DNA from: Stieleria neptunia
GTDB taxonomy: Bacteria; Planctomycetota; Planctomycetia; Pirellulales; Pirellulaceae
Direction: 5' to 3'
Assembly (NCBI RefSeq): GCF_007754155.1
Contig: NZ_CP037423.1
Location: forward strand, 8,986,938-9,050,937
DNA: 64,000 bases
Shown here: positions 1 to 8,802 of the stretch, piece after piece
Position numbering within the stretch: position 1 is the stretch's first letter
Layout: each line of letters begins with the position of its first letter
Program-made: the position numbers and the translations under genes
Notes under the pieces: generated by a model
What the model was told of the DNA's origin: nothing
The model's database searches: none
The model's input: the letters and a program-made list of their open reading frames with translations, nothing else

Positions 1-39
1 CCGCTCCGCATCGTGACGCACCGCGTCGCCGACGGCTGA
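1..39 (+). CDS. C-terminal tail of an upstream ORF (partial)
   Basis: One plus-strand frame is open from the window edge and ends in TGA at 37-39, giving a 12-residue tail. Nothing about the protein can be inferred, and the open frame could be chance. Confidence 0.25.
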   Translation, partial: PLRIVTHRVADG

Positions 40-188
40 GATTCCGCAGCGGTCCGGGTCGCGCCGGCGAAGACAGCCATTGACCGGTCGTGTAGACTTC
101 TAGATGACCGGACTCGTCGACACAGCGTTTCGAGAGGGTGCTCGCCCCGCGCTGACGGGCTGATGCTACGTTCTCTCTGACACGCACC

Positions 189-737
189 ATGGCTGAATTG
201 TCGGACTCGACCTCCGAAACGGCGAACTCGAATTCCGAAACGGTTGCGACGAAGGTCGAGCCGTTGGAGGTTTCGCTTTCGCCCCAAGAACGGTTCAGCG
301 AGTACCTGCAGTCGCGCGGGCTGCGGCAAACCAGCCAGCGTAAATTCTTGATCGACCAGGTGTTCAGCCAGCACGAGCATTTCGACGCCGAAGAGTTGAT
401 CGAACGGCTGCCACGGCGGGGGGAAGCGAACTATGTCAGTACCGCGACCGTCTACCGCACCTTGCGTGAATGTGTCGACGCCGGGCTGCTCAACAGTTTT
501 CAACTCGACGGCCGCACCGTCTACGACCACGATTACGGCTACCCCCAGCACGACCACCTGTACTGCACACGGTGCCGAAAATTGCTGGAATTTCAAAGCG
601 ACGAACTGGTCGAAATTCGTGACCAAATGGCCGCCTTGCACGGTTTTCGCGTCGAATCCCACCGGATGATCATCAGCGGCGTGTGCCGTGAGTGCTCGCG
701 GCGGCGACGCAAGAAACGCAAACAGGACCTCGTCTAG
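189..737 (+). CDS. Fur-family metal-responsive transcriptional regulator
   Basis: 182-aa cytoplasmic DNA-binding repressor of the Fur/Zur/PerR family. A low-complexity N-terminal extension of about 30 residues precedes the winged helix (about 35-105), which has the family's STATVYRTL recognition region near residues 84-92. The dimerisation domain shows HDH at 121-123, a CxxC at C126/C129, a second CxxC at C166/C169 and a basic tail (SRRRRKKRKQ). These Cys pairs form the structural zinc site in the family. The metal sensed cannot be decided from sequence: the His cluster fits Fur or Zur. The ATG at 189 is the first start in frame. The gene stands alone, and the only neighbour downstream is a hairpin repeat. 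Confidence 0.93.
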   Translation: MAELSDSTSETANSNSETVATKVEPLEVSLSPQERFSEYLQSRGLRQTSQRKFLIDQVFSQHEHFDAEELIERLPRRGEANYVSTATVYRTLRECVDAGLLNSFQLDGRTVYDHDYGYPQHDHLYCTRCRKLLEFQSDELVEIRDQMAALHGFRVESHRMIISGVCRECSRRRRKKRKQDLV

Positions 738-807
738 CCGAAGACGAGTGCTGCGTTGCAGCTAATTTTTCCGATTGTCCACGGAAAGGGGGGGGCAGGA
801 AGAAGGT

Positions 808-870
808 GGCGTAAGCTTCCAGCTTGCGTTTCACGTGTGAAACCAGACGGCAAGCTGGAAGCTTACCCCA
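808..870. repeat. Intergenic hairpin repeat (family D, CTTCCAGC type)
   Basis: A 17-bp perfect inverted repeat (811-827 against 850-866, GTAAGCTTCCAGCTTGC and its complement) lies between the fur-like gene and the convergent gene at 892. Related copies occur at 18271-18363, 27693-27803 and 49591-49648. It could act as a bidirectional terminator stem but has no U-run. Its recurrence suggests a REP-like dispersed element. Confidence 0.8.
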
Positions 871-891
871 CTATTAATCCTCGACAAAGCA

Positions 892-1326
892 CTAGGGTGC
901 GATCTGTTTTAGGATCGCGGCGAACACGGCCTCGTTCTTGTCAAAATCTCGACTCTCGGCCTGCATCTGAACCATCAACACGTCCTCGCCGGTGGGGTCC
1001 CCGTCGGGCCGCAAGATCACGATCCGGCTGATGATCAAAAGATCCAAGTAGTAGAACCGCAGGTCCGTCACCGGCGTCTCGGCCGGCAGCACGTCCAAGG
1101 CGACATCTTCGCGTTCCAGGTCTTCGTAATCGGCCGCGATCGCCGCGACGATTTGCTCGATCAAACCCGGGACCTCGTCGGCCTTGGTCCGTTCGATCGA
1201 GAAAAACCCTCCCCCCGGGAAATCCAACGTCGCCCCCTGGTCCCCTTCCTCTTCGGCACGGTCCGCGACGGTCCAGTTGTCGGGGTAGAGAAAACGAAGT
1301 CCGAAAGAATCAAATTGAGCAGGCAT
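892..1326 (-). CDS. Conserved hypothetical protein (PsbP/DUF1795-like fold possible)
   Basis: 144-aa soluble protein with no signal peptide. I chose the ATG at 1326 because the protein then begins MPAQFDSFGLRFLYPDNW. That opening, followed by an FFSIERT strand and a RIVIL strand, resembles small PsbP/DUF1795-like alpha-beta proteins that often begin with a Y-P-x-x-W motif. An upstream start at 1365 adds 13 residues without domain character. It is a single gene convergent with the fur-like gene. The family assignment is weak and the function unknown. Confidence 0.7.
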   Translation of the reverse strand: MPAQFDSFGLRFLYPDNWTVADRAEEEGDQGATLDFPGGGFFSIERTKADEVPGLIEQIVAAIAADYEDLEREDVALDVLPAETPVTDLRFYYLDLLIISRIVILRPDGDPTGEDVLMVQMQAESRDFDKNEAVFAAILKQIAP

Positions 1327-1561
1327 CAAATTGGCGGGCAAATCAGGGGGCTGTAAAAGGCGCAATTGCAGTGCAACGCATTTCGCTGGTATTTGTGGTT
1401 CCTGTCAATGCGTCGAAGTCCCAAAAAAACATCCGCCGTCACGGTATCCCCCGACGTCGACCTTTTCCACCCAGCCTTGTCCGGTGACACGCGTGCGTTC
1501 GATCCACCGCCCCAACCCGACCCTCGCGGCGCCGCCGCGCGACACCGGCACCCGCCAGCGT

Positions 1562-2602
1562 GTGCGGGTCGGCCAACGCGGTGACGCATTTTTTGGCGGC
1601 AGGGCGAGAGCCCTCCGGTGTTTTGGCAAAGATGCGGAACCGGAGGGCTCGCGCCCTGCCGCTAACAACTTACGAAACACCGGAAAAAAATGCTTCACAG
1701 CGTTGCCGGTCGCCGTGGTGTTGCTGTCATGGCTGTGTTGCACCGCAGGCTGCCGTGCGATCCATGGGATTGGCGAAAGCCGACAATCGATCGCCGCGCG
1801 AAAGCTGTCACGCCAGGGGCTGCAGAAAATGAGGGTCGGCAAGTGGACCGACGCCGAACAATTGTTCGGCGAAGCCCTGGCCCTGTCGGACAAAGACGAT
1901 CGGGCGCATCGCGGTCTGGCAGAAACCTATTGGAATCGGGGGCAACGGGTTTCGGCGATCGAGCACATGGAAAAGGCGGTCGCGTTGAGTGCGGGCGACC
2001 CGCGTTTGGTCGGCCGACTCGGCGAGATGTACCTGCAGGAAGGGCAGCTCGAAAAAGCGGTGACGCAAAGTGAAATCGCGTTGGCCTCCGAACGCAACTC
2101 CGCCGAAATCTGGACCCTCCGCGGCGATTGTCTGCGTCAGAAAGGGAACGAAGAGGAGGCGTTGGCGGCCTACCATCGCGCACTCGCCTTGCAGCCGGAT
2201 TATATCGACGCCAAGTTGCATGTCGCCGAGCTGTATCTCAACGGCAATCAGTACGATCGCATCCTGGCAACGCTGGACCAGCTCGATCCGGTCGGCGACG
2301 AGTCCGCCGCGCCGACCCGGGTGCACATGCTGCGGGGAATCGCGATGCGGAATCTGAATCGCCCCGAACTGGCCGCCAAGCACTTTGCCAAGGCCGCCGA
2401 AAGCGACCCGCGACGCGCCGAACCACACCTGCAACTCGCGGCGATCGAACTCGAAAAGGGACGTCCCGACCAGGCCAGCCGATCGATCGCCCGTGCGTTC
2501 GAACTCGATCCGCAACTGGTCGAAACGAGCGGCTGGAACGCGTACCTGATGTCACCGGAACAGCTGGCGGCGCAGCAATCCGATGACGAGACGCGGCGCT
2601 GA
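1562..2602 (+). CDS. TPR-repeat lipoprotein (start uncertain)
   Basis: A tetratricopeptide-repeat protein, probably tethered to a membrane. The frame contains a convincing lipoprotein signal (two Lys, then ALPVAVVLLSWLCCTAGC) at about 1684-1746, followed by at least six TPR units ending at residue AQQSDDETRR. The start is a problem. No ATG lies just before the signal in this frame, the nearest in-frame candidates are a TTG at 1703 inside the hydrophobic core and a GTG at 1562, and the 71-bp palindromic repeat 1596-1666 sits between them. An ATG at 1690 lies in another frame at the end of an A7 run. The coding body is secure but the 5' end is not. Confidence 0.8.
   Translation: MRVGQRGDAFFGGRARALRCFGKDAEPEGSRPAANNLRNTGKKCFTALPVAVVLLSWLCCTAGCRAIHGIGESRQSIAARKLSRQGLQKMRVGKWTDAEQLFGEALALSDKDDRAHRGLAETYWNRGQRVSAIEHMEKAVALSAGDPRLVGRLGEMYLQEGQLEKAVTQSEIALASERNSAEIWTLRGDCLRQKGNEEEALAAYHRALALQPDYIDAKLHVAELYLNGNQYDRILATLDQLDPVGDESAAPTRVHMLRGIAMRNLNRPELAAKHFAKAAESDPRRAEPHLQLAAIELEKGRPDQASRSIARAFELDPQLVETSGWNAYLMSPEQLAAQQSDDETRR
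1596..1666. repeat. Dispersed palindromic repeat A (paired arms)
   Basis: Two arms (GGCAGGGCGAGAGCCCTCCGG and its near-complement ending GCCCTGCCGCTAAC) face each other around about 20 bp. Other copies are at 9252-9286, 21111-21143, 32093-32157, 32562-32592, 42531-42612 and a remnant at 45211-45240. Here the repeat lies within the 5' end of an open reading frame. Confidence 0.85.
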
Positions 2603-2880
2603 GACGACCGATTGTGACGGTTGTCCGGTTCGCCGCGCCACAGCGACGCCCGTAATTGGAACCTAACGCGCAGGAACGGGTTTTCCCCTGGATCGGACGG
2701 GACGTTTTTTGGGCTCTTTGGACGCGTCACCCCCGCGAATGAACTACGGTTGAGTGACGAACTGCGCGGGACAGGGTGAATTCGACCACACGGCAACGTC
2801 GCCGATTCCGTCGTTACGGACATTCAACGGAATCCAAAACCCCAATCCGTCCACAGTCCTTTTTTGAACGAGAGCTCTTC

Positions 2881-3204
2881 ATGTCGCTATTCAATGCCGC
2901 CAACGCAACGCCATCGAGTGATTTCGCTACTTCACCCATCGCACCGGGAGTGACGGGGCAGGGCACCGGTCAGGACCGATCACAAGGCAACGAGTCCGGT
3001 GGGTTTGTCGATCGACGTCGCGAAGGTGCGTCACAGGCGGGATCCGAGAGACGACAGTTCGGCAGCTCACACGACGGACTGTCCGACGCCGGACGCGAGT
3101 TGGCACTGGCGATCGACCAGTACAAACTGCAGCATCATCGCCGCTACATCACCTGTGACGAAATGCTGTTGGTGATCACCAGCCTCGGTTACACCAAGTC
3201 CTAG
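2881..3204 (+). CDS. Hypothetical protein
   Basis: 107-aa protein with a Gly/Ser/Thr/Gln-rich, probably disordered first half and a short C-terminal helical segment (LALAIDQYKLQHHRRYITCDEMLLVITSLGY). The ATG at 2881 has a purine-rich GAACGAGAGC upstream. The frame is open further 5' to 2776, but the extra residues look non-coding. There are no membrane or signal features. The C-terminal segment looks like a small conserved planctomycete domain, but I do not recognise a named family. It is convergent with the CNNM genes. Confidence 0.65.
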   Translation: MSLFNAANATPSSDFATSPIAPGVTGQGTGQDRSQGNESGGFVDRRREGASQAGSERRQFGSSHDGLSDAGRELALAIDQYKLQHHRRYITCDEMLLVITSLGYTKS

Positions 3205-3261
3205 CGGGTGAGCAGACAACGGGTGCTTCGACACGGCAAGCACGATGCTTCCCCCACTTTG

Positions 3262-4206
3262 TTACTTGTTCATCGGTTGCAGCAGCTGACGTCGGGTGAC
3301 GACGGAGCGGACCTCATCGTTGTCGTCGCATAACAGCGCGACTTCGCTGGCGACGTCATACAACTTCAGCAACGTCGTCAGGTGACGTTCGGACTGGCTG
3401 ACTCGGATCACCGGTCGGATTTCCACCTGGGCTTTGCCGGTCGCCAACTCGGAGTACCGGAGGTAACCGACGATTTTCTTTTTCTGTTGGACCAACACGA
3501 TCGGATGGTTCTGACGACGGGCCGCCGCGGCGGTGGCGACCTTGTCGATCGGCAACTCGACCGTGGCCAATCGTTCCAGCGGGACGGCGAACGAGACGGC
3601 CAGTTCGTTCCCCACGTCGAACAGTTGGCCGGCCAGTGAACGCTGGCCCGAGTGCAGGATGCCCGCTTCTTCCCCCGCGCGGAACAATTGCGTCAGCTCG
3701 CCGCGTGCCATCGCGACGGAGATTCGAAACGGCGTCTGGCCGGTCAACGCCCCCAGCGCGGCGGCCAGCACGCCCAACAGAATCGACACCGGCAGGAACA
3801 GCACTGTGGCCAACAACAACACCGGTCGCACCAGTGTCAAAAGCCGGTACGGGGCTTGAAAGAACCAATGCTTGGGCAGCAGTTCTCCGAACACAAAAAC
3901 GACCGGCGTCATCAGGATCGGTCCGATCAGTTCGGCCGCAGAGGAGTCGCCGAAGAGTGCGATGACGGCCAGGACGATGGCGAAACTGGTCAGAAAGTTT
4001 GCCAAGTTGTTTCCGACCAGTGCCGTCGCGACGAACAACACGGGTCGATTCAAGACCCAAATCAGCGCCCGGGCGCTGCGTGAACCGTCCAAGCCGTCGA
4101 GCACCAACCGGGTTCGAGAGACGCGATACATTCCGGTTTCGCTGCCGCTGAAAAACGCGCTCAAGACGAGACCGAACAAGAACAGCACGATGGCGAAGAA
4201 GATCAT
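3262..4206 (-). CDS. CNNM/DUF21-domain membrane protein (HlyC/CorC-type, short form)
   Basis: 314-aa integral membrane protein. It has an N-terminal DUF21 (CNNM) transmembrane domain (about residues 1-180) with the FSGSETGMYRVSRTRL motif near residue 20, then a degenerate CBS region to the end. Family members are linked to Mg2+/Co2+ efflux. This one lacks the C-terminal CorC/HlyC associated domain present in its upstream neighbour. Its start overlaps the stop of the 430-aa paralogue by 4 bp, so the two are translationally coupled and may work as a heteromer. Transport function is inferred from family only. Confidence 0.9.
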   Translation of the reverse strand: MIFFAIVLFLFGLVLSAFFSGSETGMYRVSRTRLVLDGLDGSRSARALIWVLNRPVLFVATALVGNNLANFLTSFAIVLAVIALFGDSSAAELIGPILMTPVVFVFGELLPKHWFFQAPYRLLTLVRPVLLLATVLFLPVSILLGVLAAALGALTGQTPFRISVAMARGELTQLFRAGEEAGILHSGQRSLAGQLFDVGNELAVSFAVPLERLATVELPIDKVATAAAARRQNHPIVLVQQKKKIVGYLRYSELATGKAQVEIRPVIRVSQSERHLTTLLKLYDVASEVALLCDDNDEVRSVVTRRQLLQPMNK

Positions 4207-5495
4207 CGGTAATCCCGTTCGTCTTGTGAAGGCGTTGCACCCGATCCCGATTGCCGCCGGACTTCGATTCGCAACGCCCCTTCCTGGTCTTCGACGACCG
4301 TCAACAGATAGTCTTCCAGCATGGCTTGATCACCCAGACGCGGCAAGCGTTCATTGTGCCGTTGGATGAACCCGGCGACCGTGGCCACCGATTCGTCGGG
4401 GATGGTGACGGCCAGTTGCTTGGCCAACTGACGCAGCGAGATGCCGCCGGCGACACGATACAAATCGGGCTCCAACTGCTCGATCGCGGCCGAATCCGTG
4501 TCTTCTTCGAATTGGTCATGCTCGGGCGCGAGCATCCGCCGAAAAATCCGGTCGATCGACAGCGCTCCGATCCCATCGCCGTATTCGTCGACCACGATCG
4601 CGACGCTCAGATCATTCTCATTCAACAGATCCAAGACACGCGCCACACGAGCGGACCAGGGGACATAGATCACCGGTTCCACCAGGTCTTCGAAATGATC
4701 GATCTGGCTCGGCCGCAACATTCGGACTCCCAGGGCACCGATCATCGTCTCGCCGGATTCATCGGTGATGATCGCGTAGCCGCCCGGCGGTGATTGGGCG
4801 AACAAGGTTTCTGCTTTGATCGGGGATTCGACCAAGTGCAAACGGCTGCGGGGACGCATCAACTCACTCGCCCGCGTTTCCGCGATGGCGACCAAATTCT
4901 GCAGCGCCAAACGCTCCCGCGCCAGCAGCGCGGCGTCGTCGGTGCCCAGTTCCACGGCGCGCTCGATGTCCGCCAAGTCGATTTCATTTTCGGGCTGAAA
5001 CGACGGCCAAAGCAATCGACTGGCCAACAGGTTCGAGGTCTTGATGATCGGCAGCAACGGACTGACCAGCCGGACCGCCAAACCCAACGGCGGCGCGATC
5101 AACACCGACGTCTGCATCGGGGCCAACAACGCCAGACTCTTGGGCAACATCTCGCTGAAAAAAATGATCGCCAACAAACTCGCCGACGTGAACAACAGCG
5201 CCACGCTTGCCCCGGCATCCTCGGAGCCATCGAGTCGACTGGCGACGATCGAAGCGATCGCGAAGTAGGTCATGTTGATCAGCAGATTCCAAAACAGAAT
5301 CGCCGACAGCAACTTGTCTGAATCGCTGAGCATCCGATCGGCGATCCGGCCGCCGACGCCACTGCGACGCAGTTGCCGGCGCTGTCGCAAGGTCAACGAG
5401 AACAGGGCCGCTTCGCTGCCGCTGAACAATGCACTCAGCAGAATCAAAACCGCCATCGGCACCAACCAGCCGACGTACTGCAACAGCTCGCTCAA
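4203..5495 (-). CDS. CNNM/DUF21, CBS-pair and CorC_HlyC domain membrane protein
   Basis: 430-aa full-length CNNM protein: DUF21 membrane domain (about 10-185, with FSGSEAALFSLTLRQRRQL), CBS pair (about 200-335, including VDEYGDGIGALSIDRIFRR), and a CorC_HlyC domain (about 345-420). The family is implicated in divalent-cation (Mg2+/Co2+) homeostasis. The assigned start is TTG at 5495, directly after the TGA of the ABC permease gene (TGATTG). An ATG at 5456 is the alternative. It is the middle gene of a permease-CNNM-CNNM operon. Confidence 0.92.
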   Translation of the reverse strand: MSELLQYVGWLVPMAVLILLSALFSGSEAALFSLTLRQRRQLRRSGVGGRIADRMLSDSDKLLSAILFWNLLINMTYFAIASIVASRLDGSEDAGASVALLFTSASLLAIIFFSEMLPKSLALLAPMQTSVLIAPPLGLAVRLVSPLLPIIKTSNLLASRLLWPSFQPENEIDLADIERAVELGTDDAALLARERLALQNLVAIAETRASELMRPRSRLHLVESPIKAETLFAQSPPGGYAIITDESGETMIGALGVRMLRPSQIDHFEDLVEPVIYVPWSARVARVLDLLNENDLSVAIVVDEYGDGIGALSIDRIFRRMLAPEHDQFEEDTDSAAIEQLEPDLYRVAGGISLRQLAKQLAVTIPDESVATVAGFIQRHNERLPRLGDQAMLEDYLLTVVEDQEGALRIEVRRQSGSGATPSQDERDYR

Positions 5496-7262
5496 TCAGC
5501 CATTTCCCTCGGCCCCTCGATCGCGTTCGAGCGACACATCAAATTCGCTGAGAGCGGGGATCATCAACGCCGCAATCGTAAACCCGTAGCCCACCGCCAT
5601 CGAAAAGAACACGAACAGGTGGTCGGTTTGCAACAGGAACTGAGTGATCGAATAAAACGTGATCAAGGGAAGCGTGAACGAGGCCAGGAAGATCGCCGAA
5701 GAGGGATTCCGCCAGCCCAGTGACGCGAACAACGCGGCACCGCCGCCGAGAATCATGACCAAAAACGGCGCCAGTTGCAGCTGAAACGCGCCCCGAAAAC
5801 TGACCATGATCGTCATGCAGATGGCGATCCCGACGCAGAGAAAAAAGACCGTCCCTAAACTCGCCAGCGTCGCCGTCCGACCGGCCACATAGTTGAGCCC
5901 GGCGTGAATCCCCAGCATGCTGACGAACACGTACAAGATCGCCGCACCCAACATCGCGTAGACCATGTTTTCATACGTCATCACTCCGTTGGCGGCCAGA
6001 AACAGCAACAACGCCAGCGGCAACAGAATCATCTCCTTGCCGACATACAGCACCCCCAACAACTTGCCGAACACAAATTCGCGGGGACTTAAATCCGTGA
6101 CCAACAACAGATCCAGCGCCAAACCGTCACGCTCTCCGGTGACCGCGTTGACGGCCAACGCATTGATCAACACCAAACTGACCACGCCGATCGCGGCGAC
6201 GGGCAACGTCGCCGCCGGCAACGCGCGACCGATCCGGGCCGCCGGCTCATACGCGGTCCCGTTTTGCATCTGACCATAAATCACCGCCGCCCCCAGCAGA
6301 AACAGCAATCCGAACGCAAACCGAATCACAACGACTTTGCGACCATAGGCCCACGTGCGGACCTCGCGCCAGAGGATCGGGTTCTTCCAAACCTGCCGCG
6401 GCGCCCGGACTTTCCAGCTGCTCGGCGCCTGCCGGGTTTCCATCTCTTCGCTCGTCTCCGGCTCGGGTGCCTTCAGTCGCACTTCGCGGGACGGGTTCCA
6501 AACACGCACGCGGGCGACTCCGACGGCCAACACAACGACGGCCGCCACGAGCGTGGCGGCCGTGAACAACCAGACCCCCAGCGACGTCTGCGGCGACAGG
6601 CTTCCCAGCGGCGACGCCGCGGCGCCCAACGCACGCACGGGGCTGAGGGCCAACACCAGCACCTCCGGCAGCGTCAAGGACGCGATCGCGATCTCGCCGG
6701 CCCCCAACAACATCAGCAAGATCAACACCGTCAACGCGATCGCCTGGAACGTCTTCTCACGCCAGAGCCCGACCACGGTGCCGACCGAACCGGCAAAGAC
6801 CACGGTCGCCGCGGTCACCAGAAAGACCGAGAACACCTGTCCGGGCGAAACGCCGCCCAACAGCGGCAGCACCAGGAACAGGGGCAACGCGGCAAGCAAC
6901 ATCGCCAGCGGCCCGAGCAACGTCGCGGCCAGCTTGCCGACGACGACCTCAAATCCACTCAGCCGCGTCATCAGCAACAACAACAGCGTCCGACGGTCTT
7001 TTTCCTGAGCCACGCTGGCCGCCGATCCCACCGCCGCCAGACTGGAGAGCACCAACAACTGGAGCGGGGCGAGCAGCAAAAACATCCAGCCGCCGAAACG
7101 TGCCGAATCGGACACCGTCGCCAACGACCGCGATCCGTCCAGCACCAGGTACCCGGTGCAAAGCAGCCCGAACAGCGCGATCAGGTACAAACCGCGGGCC
7201 AGATACGTCTTGGGACGCTTGGGAACCACGGTCGCCTCGCGATTGAATACTGGACCGATCAT
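5496..7262 (-). CDS. ABC-2 type transporter permease, duplicated
   Basis: 588-aa polytopic inner-membrane protein with about 12 predicted helices in two similar halves. Each half has the ABC-2 permease signature: a QEKDRRTLLLLLMTRLSG-type motif in the first half and GERDGLALDLLLVTDLSPRE in the second, followed by helices. The start at 7262 (MIGPVFNREAT) matches the usual beginning of such permeases; the frame is open to 7577 but that part looks like leader sequence. No ATP-binding subunit is in the window, so the partner must be elsewhere. The substrate is unknown. Confidence 0.88.
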   Translation of the reverse strand: MIGPVFNREATVVPKRPKTYLARGLYLIALFGLLCTGYLVLDGSRSLATVSDSARFGGWMFLLLAPLQLLVLSSLAAVGSAASVAQEKDRRTLLLLLMTRLSGFEVVVGKLAATLLGPLAMLLAALPLFLVLPLLGGVSPGQVFSVFLVTAATVVFAGSVGTVVGLWREKTFQAIALTVLILLMLLGAGEIAIASLTLPEVLVLALSPVRALGAAASPLGSLSPQTSLGVWLFTAATLVAAVVVLAVGVARVRVWNPSREVRLKAPEPETSEEMETRQAPSSWKVRAPRQVWKNPILWREVRTWAYGRKVVVIRFAFGLLFLLGAAVIYGQMQNGTAYEPAARIGRALPAATLPVAAIGVVSLVLINALAVNAVTGERDGLALDLLLVTDLSPREFVFGKLLGVLYVGKEMILLPLALLLFLAANGVMTYENMVYAMLGAAILYVFVSMLGIHAGLNYVAGRTATLASLGTVFFLCVGIAICMTIMVSFRGAFQLQLAPFLVMILGGGAALFASLGWRNPSSAIFLASFTLPLITFYSITQFLLQTDHLFVFFSMAVGYGFTIAALMIPALSEFDVSLERDRGAEGNG

Positions 7263-7516
7263 TTGAGCTTGAGTGGGAGGACGGAACTGGCACCAGGGTA
7301 AAACGCGGACAAGCCGATGACAACGTGCGATCCCAAAGCGTCCTCGACGCCGGGGAATCCGAAATGACGCTCCAATCCCTACCGCTTGAACCCAGCCATG
7401 CCGGTCAGGCACTGAAAAACTGTGCGTATTCGAAGTGATTACGCAGATTCCTGGCCTATGTTTCCTTGGCTGTGCCTTTTCCCCGAGAAAACCAACCAAA
7501 AAGATATATCCCCACC

Positions 7517-7711
7517 ATGACCAACCAAGACCCACTCCCCGAGCGCCAGTCGCTGTGGCGGGATGAGGAGGGCACAACGGCAGTTGAATACGCCGTGATG
7601 CTCGCCCTGATCATCGCCGTCTGCGTCGGCTCGGTCGCCACCCTGACCACTGAAACCCAAAAAAGCTTCGACGCCTCTGGAGCCGCGATTTCCGGCGCCA
7701 TGGGCAACTAA
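7517..7711 (+). CDS. Flp/Fap-type class IVb pilin
   Basis: 64-aa pilin of the tight-adherence type. It has a short hydrophilic leader (MTNQDPLPERQSLWRDEEG), a prepilin-peptidase site after that Gly, Glu at +5 of the mature protein (TTAVEYAVML) and one hydrophobic helix (ALIIAVCVGSVATL). The ATG at 7517 was chosen because the upstream extension does not fit a pilin leader. No tad/cpa assembly genes are adjacent, so it is an orphan copy that depends on machinery elsewhere. Confidence 0.9.
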   Translation: MTNQDPLPERQSLWRDEEGTTAVEYAVMLALIIAVCVGSVATLTTETQKSFDASGAAISGAMGN

Positions 7712-7887
7712 GCTCCACGCCCCCTCTCCTCCCAGCCTTCACCACGACCAACCGCCCCCGCCGGCGGCCGGAATGGATCCGCCGCACGCGCTCGAGGCGG
7801 TTGTTTGCTGCGCGGTTGCATGTTGCGATAGCATGTTGCGATCGAGCGATTGATCGCCCGATCCCCCTTCGTCACAGGCACTCTCTC

Positions 7888-8802
7888 ATGCGCATCGCTC
7901 TCACCGGCGCCACCGGATTTCTGGGTCGCTACCTGATCCGCCGGCTTCTCAACGACGGCCACACGATCACGGCGTGGTACCGCACCCCACCGGCAACCGA
8001 ACCTGAACCCCACCCCACCAGCTGGGTCCAAGGGGAACTCGGCGTCCTGAACCACGCCGAACAACTGGTCGAATCGGTCGATGCCGTCGTCCACGCCGGG
8101 CTGTTTCGCGGTGGAGACTCGTTCATGGACAGCGGCGACGACCCGCTCGAGTACTGGCAGCGCAACGCGACCGGATCGCTGCAATTACTCGACGCCGCCG
8201 AGCGGGCCGGCGTCAAACGATTCATTTTCGTGTCCTCGGGCACCGTCCACGACACCGTGCTGCCGGACCGCCCGCTTGATGAAACCCACCCCTTGCTGCC
8301 GTCGACGCTGTACGGGGCCTACAAGGCATCGGTCGAAACCCTGGTACACCACTACGGCGCCAGCGGAAAACTGCTCGCCGCCACCGTCCGCCCGCCATCG
8401 ATTTATGGCCTTGCCGACCCCGCTCAAGACTCACGCTGGTTCGACCTGGTTGCCCAGGTCTGCGCCGGAAACGACGTCCAGGCCAACGGCGGCAGCAAAG
8501 CCGTCCACGCCGACGACATCGCCAAAGCCGTGTCACTGTTGCTCGACCAAGACGACGCGATCGCCGGCCAAACCTACAACTGCTGTGACCGGATGATCAG
8601 CGATTTTGAAGTCGCGACGATCGCCAAACGCCTCACCGGCAGTGCCTCCAACATCAGCGGCCAAGCCAAGACCGCCAAACACGAAATCGTCACCGAGAAA
8701 CTGCAAGCCCTGGGCATGCGATTCGGAGGCACCGAGTTGCTCGAGCAAACGATCGCCGAGTTGGTTGCGGCGATTCGACAGGCCGCAAGCGGTCCGGTTT
8801 GA
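7888..8802 (+). CDS. NAD(P)-dependent epimerase/dehydratase (extended SDR)
   Basis: 304-aa cytoplasmic oxidoreductase. The Rossmann motif GATGFLG is at residues 7-13 and the catalytic YxxxK at Y142/K146 (LYGAYKASVE), with the VSS motif at 115-117. Substrate specificity cannot be told; extended SDRs of this type act on nucleotide sugars or related metabolites. The ATG at 7888 directly precedes MRIALTGATGFLG, and the open frame upstream adds no domain. A repeat cluster follows. Confidence 0.9.
   Translation: MRIALTGATGFLGRYLIRRLLNDGHTITAWYRTPPATEPEPHPTSWVQGELGVLNHAEQLVESVDAVVHAGLFRGGDSFMDSGDDPLEYWQRNATGSLQLLDAAERAGVKRFIFVSSGTVHDTVLPDRPLDETHPLLPSTLYGAYKASVETLVHHYGASGKLLAATVRPPSIYGLADPAQDSRWFDLVAQVCAGNDVQANGGSKAVHADDIAKAVSLLLDQDDAIAGQTYNCCDRMISDFEVATIAKRLTGSASNISGQAKTAKHEIVTEKLQALGMRFGGTELLEQTIAELVAAIRQAASGPV

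Noticed and set aside
6264..7301. 345-codon plus-strand ORF opposite the ABC permease
   Set aside because: Gln/Arg/His-rich antisense frame of a membrane protein gene, without any recognisable domain.
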